A model generated the notes under the pieces. It had not been told where the DNA came from and did not search any database. It was given only the letters and a program-made list of their open reading frames with translations. Below are positions 22,115 through 28,663 of a DNA stretch of 31,096 bases, piece after piece; position 1 is the stretch's first letter, and the number at the start of each line of letters is the position of its first letter. Both the position numbers and the translations under genes were made by a program. Source of the stretch: an uncultured Ruminococcus sp. GTDB taxonomy: Bacteria > Bacillota > Clostridia > Oscillospirales > Ruminococcaceae. The stretch is from positions 1-31,096 of the forward strand of contig CALEPT010000012.1 of assembly GCA_937910385.1 (NCBI GenBank), read 5' to 3'.

Positions 22115-24493
22115 ATGAAAAAAAATTCAATACTCCGCATGACAACGTTCATTTCAGCTGTTGCCGTTACGTTCAGCACAGCGGCTTCATGCAGCAATAA
22201 CAATGCTTCAAAATCGCCCAAAAAAGCTGATGAAGTCCTCACTGCATCCTACAGCTCGGTAAGGCTCGATTGTTCCGACGAGATCTCGGACATCAACAAT
22301 ATCCTAAGACTCGGGGATACAGGAAATATCCTGATATCTTGCTATGACTATGAGACCAACACCCCTTATCTGTATATCACCGACGAAGAATTCACAGACC
22401 TTGAAAAAATCAATTTTGATCTCGGACTTGATGATTATGACAGCGCATATATATCATCAGGAGCTTCACCTGACGGAACTATTTTCCTGCTCGCAAATAT
22501 ATCCGATTACGGTGATTTTGAGGTTCCTGATTACGACGACCCGGACTTTGACTTCGACAGCTTTGATTTTGATGCCATGTATGACGCTATGGAGACATAT
22601 TATAAGCTGTATACTGTCGATACCACAGGCAATATTCTTTCTGAAGCCGATCTTACCGATATTGCCGAAGGTTCGGATGATGCTTATCTTGGCAATATGA
22701 CTCCGATAGGAAAAGATAAAGCCTTTTTCTCATTTGGCGACGATCAGAACTATGCTGTCATAAGCACTGACGGCGAAATGCTCGGCAGCGTTGATCTCAG
22801 CAGCTTCAACTGGATCGATAATACAGCTGTCAATGCCGACGGACAGCTTGCTGTTACAGGATATTCCGACAGTGCAATGATGCTAAGATATTTCAATGCT
22901 GAAACGCTCTCGCCCGAAGGAGACGAAGTATCGTTCGCAGGAACATCTGTAGACAGCATAAACAGAATATTTACAGGAACCGGCGATTATTCGCTGTACA
23001 TCATCGAATCAAGTGCACTCTACGGTCTGGACAGGGACGGAAAACTCACCGAACTCATCAACTGGGTGGATTCCGATATACCCAAATATTCCATATCGTC
23101 AATGATATCGCTCGATAACGGTGACTTCATCGCATACATAGATGATTATGACACCAACGACCACGGCTTCTATCGCCTTACAAAGCGCGATTCGGAAGAG
23201 CTCTCAAACACCAGGGTAGTTACGTTAGCCATGCTCTATGACGACTGGCAGTTAAGCTCCGAGATAACAAAATTCAACAAAGCGCACGACGATATCAGGA
23301 TCAAGGTCGTCAATTACAGCAAGTACGACCAGTACGACGAAGAAACCGAAGAGATGATAAGCTCTGCCGCAGGGCAGCTGAAAATGGATATTGTCTCGGG
23401 CAAATCTCCCGATATGATAGTGACCTATGACCGCACGCTCGTCACAAGCCTCGCTTCCAAGGGGCTTTATGCCGACCTTTATGAGTATCTCGACAAGGAC
23501 AGTGACCTTTCACGCGAGGATATAATGCCCAATGTACTTGCTGCAAGCGAAATAGACGGCAAGCTCTATTCGCTTGCCCCGGGATTCTCGGTATCTACAT
23601 ACGCAGTAAAGTCGAAATTCTTCGATAAGGAAAACTGGACTCTTGACGACCTCATATCTACCTATGAGTCCCTTCCCGACGGCACAAAGCTTTTCCAATG
23701 GAACAGCAAGGAAAATGTTTTTGCAAACCTCATTTACTCCATGGGCTCGCTCGTTGATTACGAGAAGGGAACGTGCAGCTTTGATTCGCCTGATTTCCTG
23801 AAAACACTCGAATTTTCGAACCAATTCCCCGATGAGGACGATGAGTTAGACTGGGAGACCGCTACAGACGAGGAAATGCAGGAGTACTGGAACGAACAGG
23901 ATATCGCGTTCATGAATGACAAGGCACTCATTGACACCATTTATCTCTATGAACTAAGACAATACGCTACGGAAAGATACGCGACCTTCAACGATGATAT
24001 AACGCTTGTCGGCGCTCCCTCCCCCGACGGAAACGGCTCGTCACTCACCTTCTCAAGCTCGTTTGCGATACTAAACAATTCTGCAGTTAAGGACGAATGC
24101 TGGAGCTTTATCAAGTGCTTCTTTACAGATGAGTACTATGAAAGTGATAATTTCTATATGCTCCCTTCGCTGACAACTGCTTTCGAGAAAAAGGCTGACG
24201 AATCCATGGAGCGTCCCTACTGGACGGACGAAAACGGCAACAAGGAATACTATGATGATACGACCTACATCAACGGCAAGGAGATAACTATCCCTCCGCT
24301 CTCTCAGGAGGAGCGCGATTACCTTGTGGACTATATCAAGAATACCACCAAGGAGGGTTCCTCATACGCCGAGGACGTCGGGAATATCGTTTATGACGAG
24401 ATACAGGCTTACTTCAAGGGCGAAAAAACTGCACAGGAAACAGCTGATATTATTCAGAACCGCGTTTCCATCCTCATAAGTGAACAAAGCTGA
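22115..24493 (+). CDS. ABC substrate-binding lipoprotein with large N-terminal extension
   Basis: This 792-residue protein has a signal peptide ending in a lipobox 'STAASCSNN' (Cys 26), so it is anchored to the membrane surface. The C-terminal part (about 365-792) is a family-1 solute-binding protein: 'RVVTLAMLYDDWQLSSEITKFN', then 'MDIVSGKSPDMIVTYDRTL', 'ADLYEYLDKDSDLSREDIM' and 'LAPGFSVSTYAVKSK' follow the usual order. The N-terminal 340 residues are extra: repeated short strand units such as 'PDGTIFLLANISDYG', 'ISTDGEMLGSVDLSS' and 'LDNGDFIAYIDDYD' look like blades of a beta-propeller, with a very acidic stretch near residue 139-160. It should deliver an oligosaccharide to the two upstream permeases. 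GAGGG lies before the ATG. It also has its own promoter and a hairpin-rich leader. Confidence 0.85.
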   Translation: MKKNSILRMTTFISAVAVTFSTAASCSNNNASKSPKKADEVLTASYSSVRLDCSDEISDINNILRLGDTGNILISCYDYETNTPYLYITDEEFTDLEKINFDLGLDDYDSAYISSGASPDGTIFLLANISDYGDFEVPDYDDPDFDFDSFDFDAMYDAMETYYKLYTVDTTGNILSEADLTDIAEGSDDAYLGNMTPIGKDKAFFSFGDDQNYAVISTDGEMLGSVDLSSFNWIDNTAVNADGQLAVTGYSDSAMMLRYFNAETLSPEGDEVSFAGTSVDSINRIFTGTGDYSLYIIESSALYGLDRDGKLTELINWVDSDIPKYSISSMISLDNGDFIAYIDDYDTNDHGFYRLTKRDSEELSNTRVVTLAMLYDDWQLSSEITKFNKAHDDIRIKVVNYSKYDQYDEETEEMISSAAGQLKMDIVSGKSPDMIVTYDRTLVTSLASKGLYADLYEYLDKDSDLSREDIMPNVLAASEIDGKLYSLAPGFSVSTYAVKSKFFDKENWTLDDLISTYESLPDGTKLFQWNSKENVFANLIYSMGSLVDYEKGTCSFDSPDFLKTLEFSNQFPDEDDELDWETATDEEMQEYWNEQDIAFMNDKALIDTIYLYELRQYATERYATFNDDITLVGAPSPDGNGSSLTFSSSFAILNNSAVKDECWSFIKCFFTDEYYESDNFYMLPSLTTAFEKKADESMERPYWTDENGNKEYYDDTTYINGKEITIPPLSQEERDYLVDYIKNTTKEGSSYAEDVGNIVYDEIQAYFKGEKTAQETADIIQNRVSILISEQS

Positions 24494-24539
24494 CGATCGG
24501 CATTACACCGATATCATATACTGCACCTCCTATACGCAA

Positions 24540-24667
24540 AGAAGGACTGCCGAAGGGGAGCCCCCTCTGGCGGAATCGTGGCATAAAATTACCGAGCCCA
24601 TTATTTCAGGCTCGGTAACCCACTTTTTCCGTTAAGGGAAGCTGCCGAAGCGCAGTCCTTCTGTTTT
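24540..24667 (+). ncRNA. candidate structured RNA or complex terminator between convergent genes
   Basis: An 11-bp closing stem AGAAGGACTGC (24540-24550) / GCAGTCCTTCT (24652-24662) is followed by TGTTTTTATG, as in a Rho-independent end on the plus strand. Inside are a small stem AGGGG-AGC-CCCCT (24554-24566) and a long arm. The arm has CGGAA and GTGG pairing across internal loops with CCAC and TTCCG, capped by a perfect 10-bp stem TTACCGAGCC/GGCTCGGTAA (24589-24598 with 24609-24618). The closing-stem, bubble and arm layout recalls 6S RNA but is shorter (about 128 nt). No promoter of good quality is seen upstream. It could instead be an elaborate terminator of the binding-protein gene. Confidence 0.5.
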
Positions 24668-24714
24668 TATGCATATACGATAGTATTGCTTTCCTGCAAT
24701 CAGCATTTATGCTG

Positions 24715-25203
24715 TCAGGTCTGCCCGGTTCTCTCAAACATCAGGACCGGATAACCTTCATAGTAAGGCTTCACTATTTCGGGATGAATATCTGCATAAC
24801 GGAAAATAGTCTCCGCAAGTCCCTCCTTGAGAAATCCCACAAGCTGAGAGAGCGGACGTTCATAGAGCTCCTCGCATATAGAGGCTATAGTGATAGCACG
24901 TCTGCCGCCTACGTCCATGATCCTGTAAGGCCATATCCGGCAGTCAAAAGGCTTTTCGTCGCCGAGCATACAGCCGCTGTCCGTCAGAGCCGGGCATGAA
25001 AAAAGCTGATCCTCGTTCAGCTCTTCGGCCTTGAAAATATACCCTCCGTCCTTTGAAACGAACTGAACATCAGGACGCACTAAGCGTATTTTTTCGCAAA
25101 GCTCTGGGGTAAAGACGGGAGTTTCCCAGATATCATAGCGGTCGAATTCGCAGCAAAGCCGGCATTTTGCACAGGCTCCGGCACTAAGTATTTTTTTCAG
25201 CAT
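24715..25203 (-). CDS. YkgJ-family Cys-cluster (probable Fe-S/Zn) protein
   Basis: This 162-residue cytoplasmic protein begins with the signature CxxCxxCC: Cys 11, 14, 17 and 18 in 'GACAKCRLCCEFDRY'. Further cysteines lie in 'LFSCPALTDSGCMLGDEKPFDCRIWPY', a span that belongs to the YkgJ/UPF0153 type of metal-cluster proteins. These are thought to bind zinc or an iron-sulfur cluster; the reaction is not established. The ATG follows AAGGAG. It lies 11 bp downstream of a YitT-type membrane protein gene and is probably cotranscribed with it. Confidence 0.8.
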   Translation of the reverse strand: MLKKILSAGACAKCRLCCEFDRYDIWETPVFTPELCEKIRLVRPDVQFVSKDGGYIFKAEELNEDQLFSCPALTDSGCMLGDEKPFDCRIWPYRIMDVGGRRAITIASICEELYERPLSQLVGFLKEGLAETIFRYADIHPEIVKPYYEGYPVLMFERTGQT

Positions 25204-25214
25204 GGCAAGTCTCC

Positions 25215-26105
25215 TTATGTTTTTCCCTGATTTATCGAAAAAATATCCGCGGCCTCGCTCAGGGTTATATATGCAAGCGGATCGGTCTTGTGTACTATAT
25301 CAGTCATTTTCATTACCTGAAAGCGATTCACGACAAAATAGAGAACCGTCCTTTCCTCACCGGAATATCCGCCCTTTGCTCTTATTAGTGTCATTCCGCA
25401 GCCGAATTCCTCCATAAGCTGTGAACTCACCTTATCGGGCTCTGAGGTAACTATCATTGCTGCCTTTGAACGCTGTAAACCGTCCACGATATGATCCACC
25501 GTCTTGAGAGCAGCAGCATATGTTACGATCGAATAAAGCGGCAATATCCAGCTTTTTATAAAAATACCGCATATAATATACAGTATTACATTATATATCA
25601 TAACGAATGAACCAACTGAAAGTCCGAGCCTTTTTGCAAAGATCACAGCCATGACCTCTATACCGTCCATAGCTCCGCCAAAACGTATCGCAAGACCGCT
25701 CCCGATGCCAGAGATCACTCCACCGAACAAAGCGCACAGCAGCAGATCTGTCCCGGCAAGGGGCGAGGCTATACTGACATCGACCGGAAGAACGTCAGTT
25801 ATCAGCCATGATGTAAGAGAATATACTGCAACAGTATATATCGCACACAATGTAAACCTTTTCCCCTGTCTTTTCAGACCGTAAATGAACAGCGGTATAT
25901 TGAGTATCATCAGAAAAAACGAAAGTGACAGCTCTTTTGGAGTTATCTGAGCCAAAAGCATCGAAGTTCCTGAAATACCGCTGTCATATAGCTTTACCGG
26001 CATAAGGAACAACGTTATGCCAAAAGCGTTTATAATGCCTGCAAGCGTAAGCATTATCATATCAAAAGGTCTTAAACATCTTATCATCACAGCAAGATTT
26101 TTCAT
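25215..26105 (-). CDS. YitT family membrane protein (DUF161/DUF2179)
   Basis: I chose the ATG at 26105, which has AAGGAGGAAG in front; an upstream in-frame ATG at 26144 lacks a ribosome site. The protein has 296 residues with about five to six membrane helices in the first 200, including 'LTLAGIINAFGITLFLMPV' in type and the glycine-rich 'ALFGGVISGIGSGLAIRFGGAMDGIEVMA' region characteristic of YitT proteins. A cytoplasmic C-terminal DUF2179 domain follows (about 205-285: 'AAMIVTSEPDKVSSQLMEE ... GYSGEERTVLYFVVNRFQ'). The role in this family is not firmly known; transport or nucleotide sensing has been suggested. It is followed by the YkgJ-like gene. Confidence 0.85.
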   Translation of the reverse strand: MKNLAVMIRCLRPFDMIMLTLAGIINAFGITLFLMPVKLYDSGISGTSMLLAQITPKELSLSFFLMILNIPLFIYGLKRQGKRFTLCAIYTVAVYSLTSWLITDVLPVDVSIASPLAGTDLLLCALFGGVISGIGSGLAIRFGGAMDGIEVMAVIFAKRLGLSVGSFVMIYNVILYIICGIFIKSWILPLYSIVTYAAALKTVDHIVDGLQRSKAAMIVTSEPDKVSSQLMEEFGCGMTLIRAKGGYSGEERTVLYFVVNRFQVMKMTDIVHKTDPLAYITLSEAADIFSINQGKT

Positions 26106-26138
26106 TCTTCCTCCTTCCTGCCGCTCATCATGAAAACA

Positions 26139-26163
26139 GGGCACTTTACTGTTTAAAGTGCCC
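26139..26163 (-). terminator. terminator behind the micro-protein genes
   Basis: A 10-bp stem GGGCACTTTA / TAAAGTGCCC with a 5-nt loop, followed on the minus strand by TGTTTTC. It lies between the small-protein genes and the YitT gene, so readthrough may supply part of YitT expression. Confidence 0.7.
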
Positions 26164-26178
26164 CGCTGCAGCTTTCAA

Positions 26179-26388
26179 TTATTTTTTAAGCTTTTCAACA
26201 ACGTCCTCGATCTTATCCTTGACCTTTTCAACGTTTTCTTTGTTGACTACCTTCTTGGCAGCTTCCTTGATCTTTTCATCGGGAAGATCTTTACCTGTGA
26301 TCTTCTCTGCAAGACCGATAGTGGTCAGCGGTACATCCTTTTCCTTGGCAGCCTTCTGTACTGCTCCTGCAACGCCTTTGATCTCCAT
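26179..26388 (-). CDS. small amphipathic helical protein, copy 2
   Basis: This 69-residue, Lys/Glu/Val-rich protein has no signal peptide or membrane helix. It shares with the adjacent upstream gene the start 'MEIKGV', the middle 'DLPDEKI' and the end 'VVEKLKK', so they are tandem paralogues. The C-terminal 'NKENVEKVKDKIEDVVEKLKK' region would form an amphipathic helix. A site AAGTAGG precedes the ATG. The pattern recalls short helical proteins such as the MT0933-type antitoxin-like family, but the match is only in style. No partner toxin is visible. Function unknown. Confidence 0.65.
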   Translation of the reverse strand: MEIKGVAGAVQKAAKEKDVPLTTIGLAEKITGKDLPDEKIKEAAKKVVNKENVEKVKDKIEDVVEKLKK

Positions 26389-26410
26389 AAAAATACCTAC
26401 TTCCCTTTTA

Positions 26411-26578
26411 TTACTTCTTTAGCTTGTCTACTACATCACCGAGCGCATCCTTAGCTTTCTCGAGATTTTCTTTTGTAGCGACCTGCTTTACAGTTTTTTC
26501 AATCTTCTCATCAGGAAGATCTACGCCGGTTTTCTTTTCCACGAGCTCTACAGCTTCTTTTACGCCTTTGATTTCCAT
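26411..26578 (-). CDS. small amphipathic helical protein, copy 1
   Basis: I chose the ATG at 26578 because GAAGG lies 7 nt upstream and because it lines up with the paralogue start. The protein has 55 residues: 'MEIKGVKEAVELVEKKTG', then 'VDLPDEKIEKTVKQVATKEN' and a C-terminal helix ending 'VVDKLKK'. Compared with copy 2 it lacks about 14 residues in the N-terminal half. It is the first gene of a two-gene unit with its own promoter and is 22 bp from copy 2. It is probably cytoplasmic; the function is unknown. Confidence 0.65.
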   Translation of the reverse strand: MEIKGVKEAVELVEKKTGVDLPDEKIEKTVKQVATKENLEKAKDALGDVVDKLKK

Positions 26579-26633
26579 AGCAAAGCCTTCTTTCATAAAA
26601 ATTTGCAGTAAATGCAGAATAATTTATGCTATT

Positions 26634-26662
26634 ATTATAACATACTATTAAAAAAAATGCAA
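26634..26662 (-). promoter_or_regulatory. promoter of the tandem micro-protein genes
   Basis: The minus strand has TTGCAT (26657-26662), a 17-bp spacer and TATAAT (26634-26639), about 55 bp before the first start codon. Confidence 0.65.
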
Positions 26663-26814
26663 CAGGTCGTGTGAAATTTATCTACAGATTTGAAAATCAA
26701 GATTTTTAAGATCAACCGAAATGTGTGCGATCTCCCGTCAATCGTCATTTTCACCTTGTACGGTGATCTAACGCGGCTATTTTTGGTCATTATGACTTTT
26801 TTTCTTAGGTAGTC

Positions 26815-26843
26815 TTGACAATCGCTTATTATTGTGATATAAT
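26815..26843 (+). promoter_or_regulatory. promoter of the tRNA cluster
   Basis: TTGACA (26815-26820), a 17-bp spacer and TATAAT (26838-26843), perfect consensus, 20 bp before tRNA-Gly. Confidence 0.85.
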
Positions 26844-26863
26844 ATCATCTGTTGAAACTGCGT

Positions 26864-26937
<74 letters not shown>

Positions 26938-26944
26938 TTGTTTT

Positions 26945-26966
26945 TTTAGCAGCTAAGGCTGCTAAA
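26945..26966 (+). terminator. hairpin between tRNA-Gly and tRNA-Arg
   Basis: A perfect 9-bp stem TTTAGCAGC / GCTGCTAAA around TAAG. It is followed by GTTTTC only, so it may be a weak terminator or a processing signal. Confidence 0.5.
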
Positions 26967-26975
26967 GTTTTCTAT

Positions 26976-27052
26976 GCGCCTTTAACTCAGCTGGATAGAG
27001 TAACTGCCTTCTAAGCAGTAAGCCGCTGGTTCGAATCCAGCAAGGCGCGCCA
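26976..27052 (+). tRNA. tRNA-Arg (TCT)
   Basis: The acceptor stem GCGCCTT pairs with AAGGCGC (27042-27048), with G as discriminator and an encoded CCA. The anticodon loop CTTCTAA gives TCT, reading AGA/AGG. Confidence 0.97.
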
Positions 27053-27056
27053 TCCC

Positions 27057-27105
27057 GAAACTTCCCGTTATATATTCTCCATATTTAATGGGGAGCTTCG
27101 TTTTT
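27057..27105 (+). terminator. terminator-like hairpin after tRNA-Arg
   Basis: GAAACTTCCC (27057-27066) can pair with GGGGAGCTTC (27090-27099) with one mismatch and one G-U pair. It is followed by GTTTTTATTT. The loop is 23 nt and offers an alternative shorter pairing. Confidence 0.5.
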
Positions 27106-27122
27106 ATTTATTGAATATTAAT

Positions 27123-27200
27123 GGTGGGTGTAGCTTAGCTGGTTAAAGCGTCGGATTGTGGTCCCGAAGACCGTGGGTTCGAATCCCATCTCCCACCCCA
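27123..27200 (+). tRNA. tRNA-His (GTG)
   Basis: The extra 5' G (-1) opposite C73 that is special to tRNA-His is present, with the anticodon loop TTGTGGT (anticodon GTG) and an encoded CCA. The acceptor stem GTGGGTG / CTCCCAC has a T-T mismatch at the sixth pair, and the first T-stem pair is G-T. The rest of the cloverleaf is normal. Confidence 0.93.
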
Positions 27201-27221
27201 GCGCCGAGCGGGCGCACGCTT

Positions 27222-27254
27222 ATCGCGGTTCAGTTTATCTGGACCGCGATTTTT
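27222..27254 (+). terminator. terminator of the tRNA cluster
   Basis: A 12-bp stem ATCGCGGTTCAG / CTGGACCGCGAT with one G-U pair and a 5-nt loop, followed by TTTTT. Confidence 0.85.
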
Positions 27255-27302
27255 AGCCGCGTATGAGACTTCATTCAGAACGTCCACAAAATATAAACAT
27301 AG

Positions 27303-27332
27303 GCACTTCCGAGAGATCGGAAGTGCTTTTTT
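27303..27332 (+). terminator. second strong terminator-type hairpin
   Basis: A perfect 10-bp stem GCACTTCCGA / TCGGAAGTGC around GAGA, followed by TTTTTT. No gene ends directly before it, so it may be left over from a lost gene. Confidence 0.75.
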
Positions 27333-27650
27333 CGTTAGTTTTCTAAGATTTTTTCTAATATGAGAATTTTCTAATATAACTGAGTCCCCGCAGCCGAGGG
27401 GACTTTCTGTTTTATTCTTCATCGCTGCTGCCGAACAAGTCGCTGAAGCAGCTTGTGATATAGTCCATTTCAGTTTTCTTACCAATGAGATAACTATCTA
27501 TTGGAATTCTCCGCTCACATATCTCATTTCTTCGATCAACACCTCCGACAGCACTGATATTGACGAGCCGAATACGGATTCGGAAGCAACTCTCTGGGGC
27601 GACGCTATCCGAGCTTATGCCTTCAGGAAATGTAACATCACAGCAATTGC
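27333..27650. other. gene-free region, possible decayed coding remnant
   Basis: No gene with a good start is seen. The minus strand holds an open frame of about 79 codons (27651 down to 27412) without a start codon, ending 'DYITSCFSDLFGSSDEE' and stop. A hairpin AGTCCCC/GGGGACT (27383-27404) lies behind it. A long open frame also runs on the plus strand over the same DNA. Either may be a relic. I recognise no family. Confidence 0.3.
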
Positions 27651-27716
27651 TTCAACCTCAAGTTGTTTTTTCTAAAGAATAGATTGCTTGAATTCAACCT
27701 TAAGATGTGATAAAAT
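27651..27716 (+). promoter_or_regulatory. promoter of the XRE-GH44 operon with paired direct repeats
   Basis: TTGAAT (27688-27693), a 17-bp spacer and TAAAAT (27711-27716). The -35 box is part of the palindrome TTGAATTCAA (27688-27697). A 12-bp sequence TTCAACCTYAAG occurs at 27651-27662 and 27693-27704 (11 of 12 identical), exactly 42 bp apart, with the second copy over the promoter. These are good candidate operator sites for the regulator encoded next. Confidence 0.55.
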
Positions 27717-27790
27717 ATAAATGTAATCAAAAATTGAAAATATTTTCAGAAAAATCAACCTGTAATTTCTTTATGGAGGACGCTCTTATT

Positions 27791-28663
27791 ATGAAATTCA
27801 GTGAAAACCTGACAAAATACCGAAAGAAAGCCGGTCTTACCCAGAGCCAGCTCGCAGCTAAGCTATCGGTCACGCCACAGGCAGTTTCAAAATGGGAAAA
27901 AGGAAGCTACCCCGACAGCGAGCTTCTTCCCAAGCTTTCAAAGATCCTTGGAGTCTCACTCGACGTACTGTTCGGCATTAAAAATGATGACGGAAAGGTG
28001 AATGTGAATAATGCTGCCGCAGAAAAGCTTAGGGAGTTTTGTGACGAGGACAAGGGACAGTTTTTGATGGAGTTGTTTTATACTCTGCTTTGCGCGTATA
28101 ACCCAAACACCGCTGCCGAGGATATCAGTTTTCCCGAATCTTTTGCACGTGAGACCTACGCTCACCTGCGCACAGATCACGAGCTCGCGGTTTCAAGGCT
28201 GAACCCCGATATGCAGTACTTCTGCTTTTTGAGAATACCGGAAAACGGGATAAACAGCTATTTTAAGATACAGCCCCGAATTATGGAGCTCTTTGGCTTT
28301 CTTTCCGACGAAAATGCTCTGAGGATCATAAGCTTTGCAGAAACTCTCGGCCGCAATTATGTTCTGACCAAGGAGTGTATCGCAAAAGAACTTGATATGC
28401 CTATAGAGGTGGTCTCAGATATTGTAGATCGCTTCGACCGATTCGGTATCATGTGGAAGCTGACCGCAAATACCGGAAGCGAACCGTTTCCGATATACGG
28501 CTATGTTCATAATATCCCTCTCGTCGGGATACTCACGCTGGCAGAATCGCTTGTCAACTTTCTGTCCTGCCGCGAGCCTGATATAGATACATGGACAAAA
28601 GCTCCGTTTCGCACACCCGATGATCCCGAAGCTCAAAAAATCATTCAGGAGGAAAAACAATGA
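27791..28663 (+). CDS. XRE-family transcriptional regulator with C-terminal winged-helix-like domain
   Basis: I chose the ATG at 27791, which lies about 9 nt after TGGAGGA; longer in-frame starts have no ribosome site. The protein has 290 residues. The first 60 are a helix-turn-helix of the XRE/Cro type: 'MKFSENLTKYRKKAGLTQ', then 'LAAKLSVTPQAVSKWEKG' and 'KLSKILGVSLDVLFG'. The C-terminal 220 residues are not a known sensor to me; one stretch (about 205-245, 'NYVLTKECIAKELDMPIEVV') resembles a second, winged helix-turn-helix. Its stop codon overlaps the start of the GH44 glucanase (ATGA), so the two are translationally coupled. A substrate-responsive or autoregulated control of the enzyme is likely. 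Direct repeats over its promoter may be its sites. Confidence 0.85.
   Translation: MKFSENLTKYRKKAGLTQSQLAAKLSVTPQAVSKWEKGSYPDSELLPKLSKILGVSLDVLFGIKNDDGKVNVNNAAAEKLREFCDEDKGQFLMELFYTLLCAYNPNTAAEDISFPESFARETYAHLRTDHELAVSRLNPDMQYFCFLRIPENGINSYFKIQPRIMELFGFLSDENALRIISFAETLGRNYVLTKECIAKELDMPIEVVSDIVDRFDRFGIMWKLTANTGSEPFPIYGYVHNIPLVGILTLAESLVNFLSCREPDIDTWTKAPFRTPDDPEAQKIIQEEKQ

Noticed and set aside
24540..24667. T-box or other known riboswitch on the minus strand (GTGGGTTACC resembles a T-box core)
   Set aside because: The core does not match the required GGGTGG-N-ACC sequence, no specifier-type stem is evident, and no gene to regulate follows in that direction.
26106..26144. Upstream start for the YitT protein at 26144
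   Set aside because: It lies inside the terminator hairpin of the preceding genes and lacks a ribosome site; 26105 has a strong one.
27135..27485. Minus-strand open frame of 116 codons over the tRNA-His gene
   Set aside because: Its N-terminal end overlaps no ribosome site, and its C-terminal part is the antisense of the tRNA-His gene, a well-known false ORF type.
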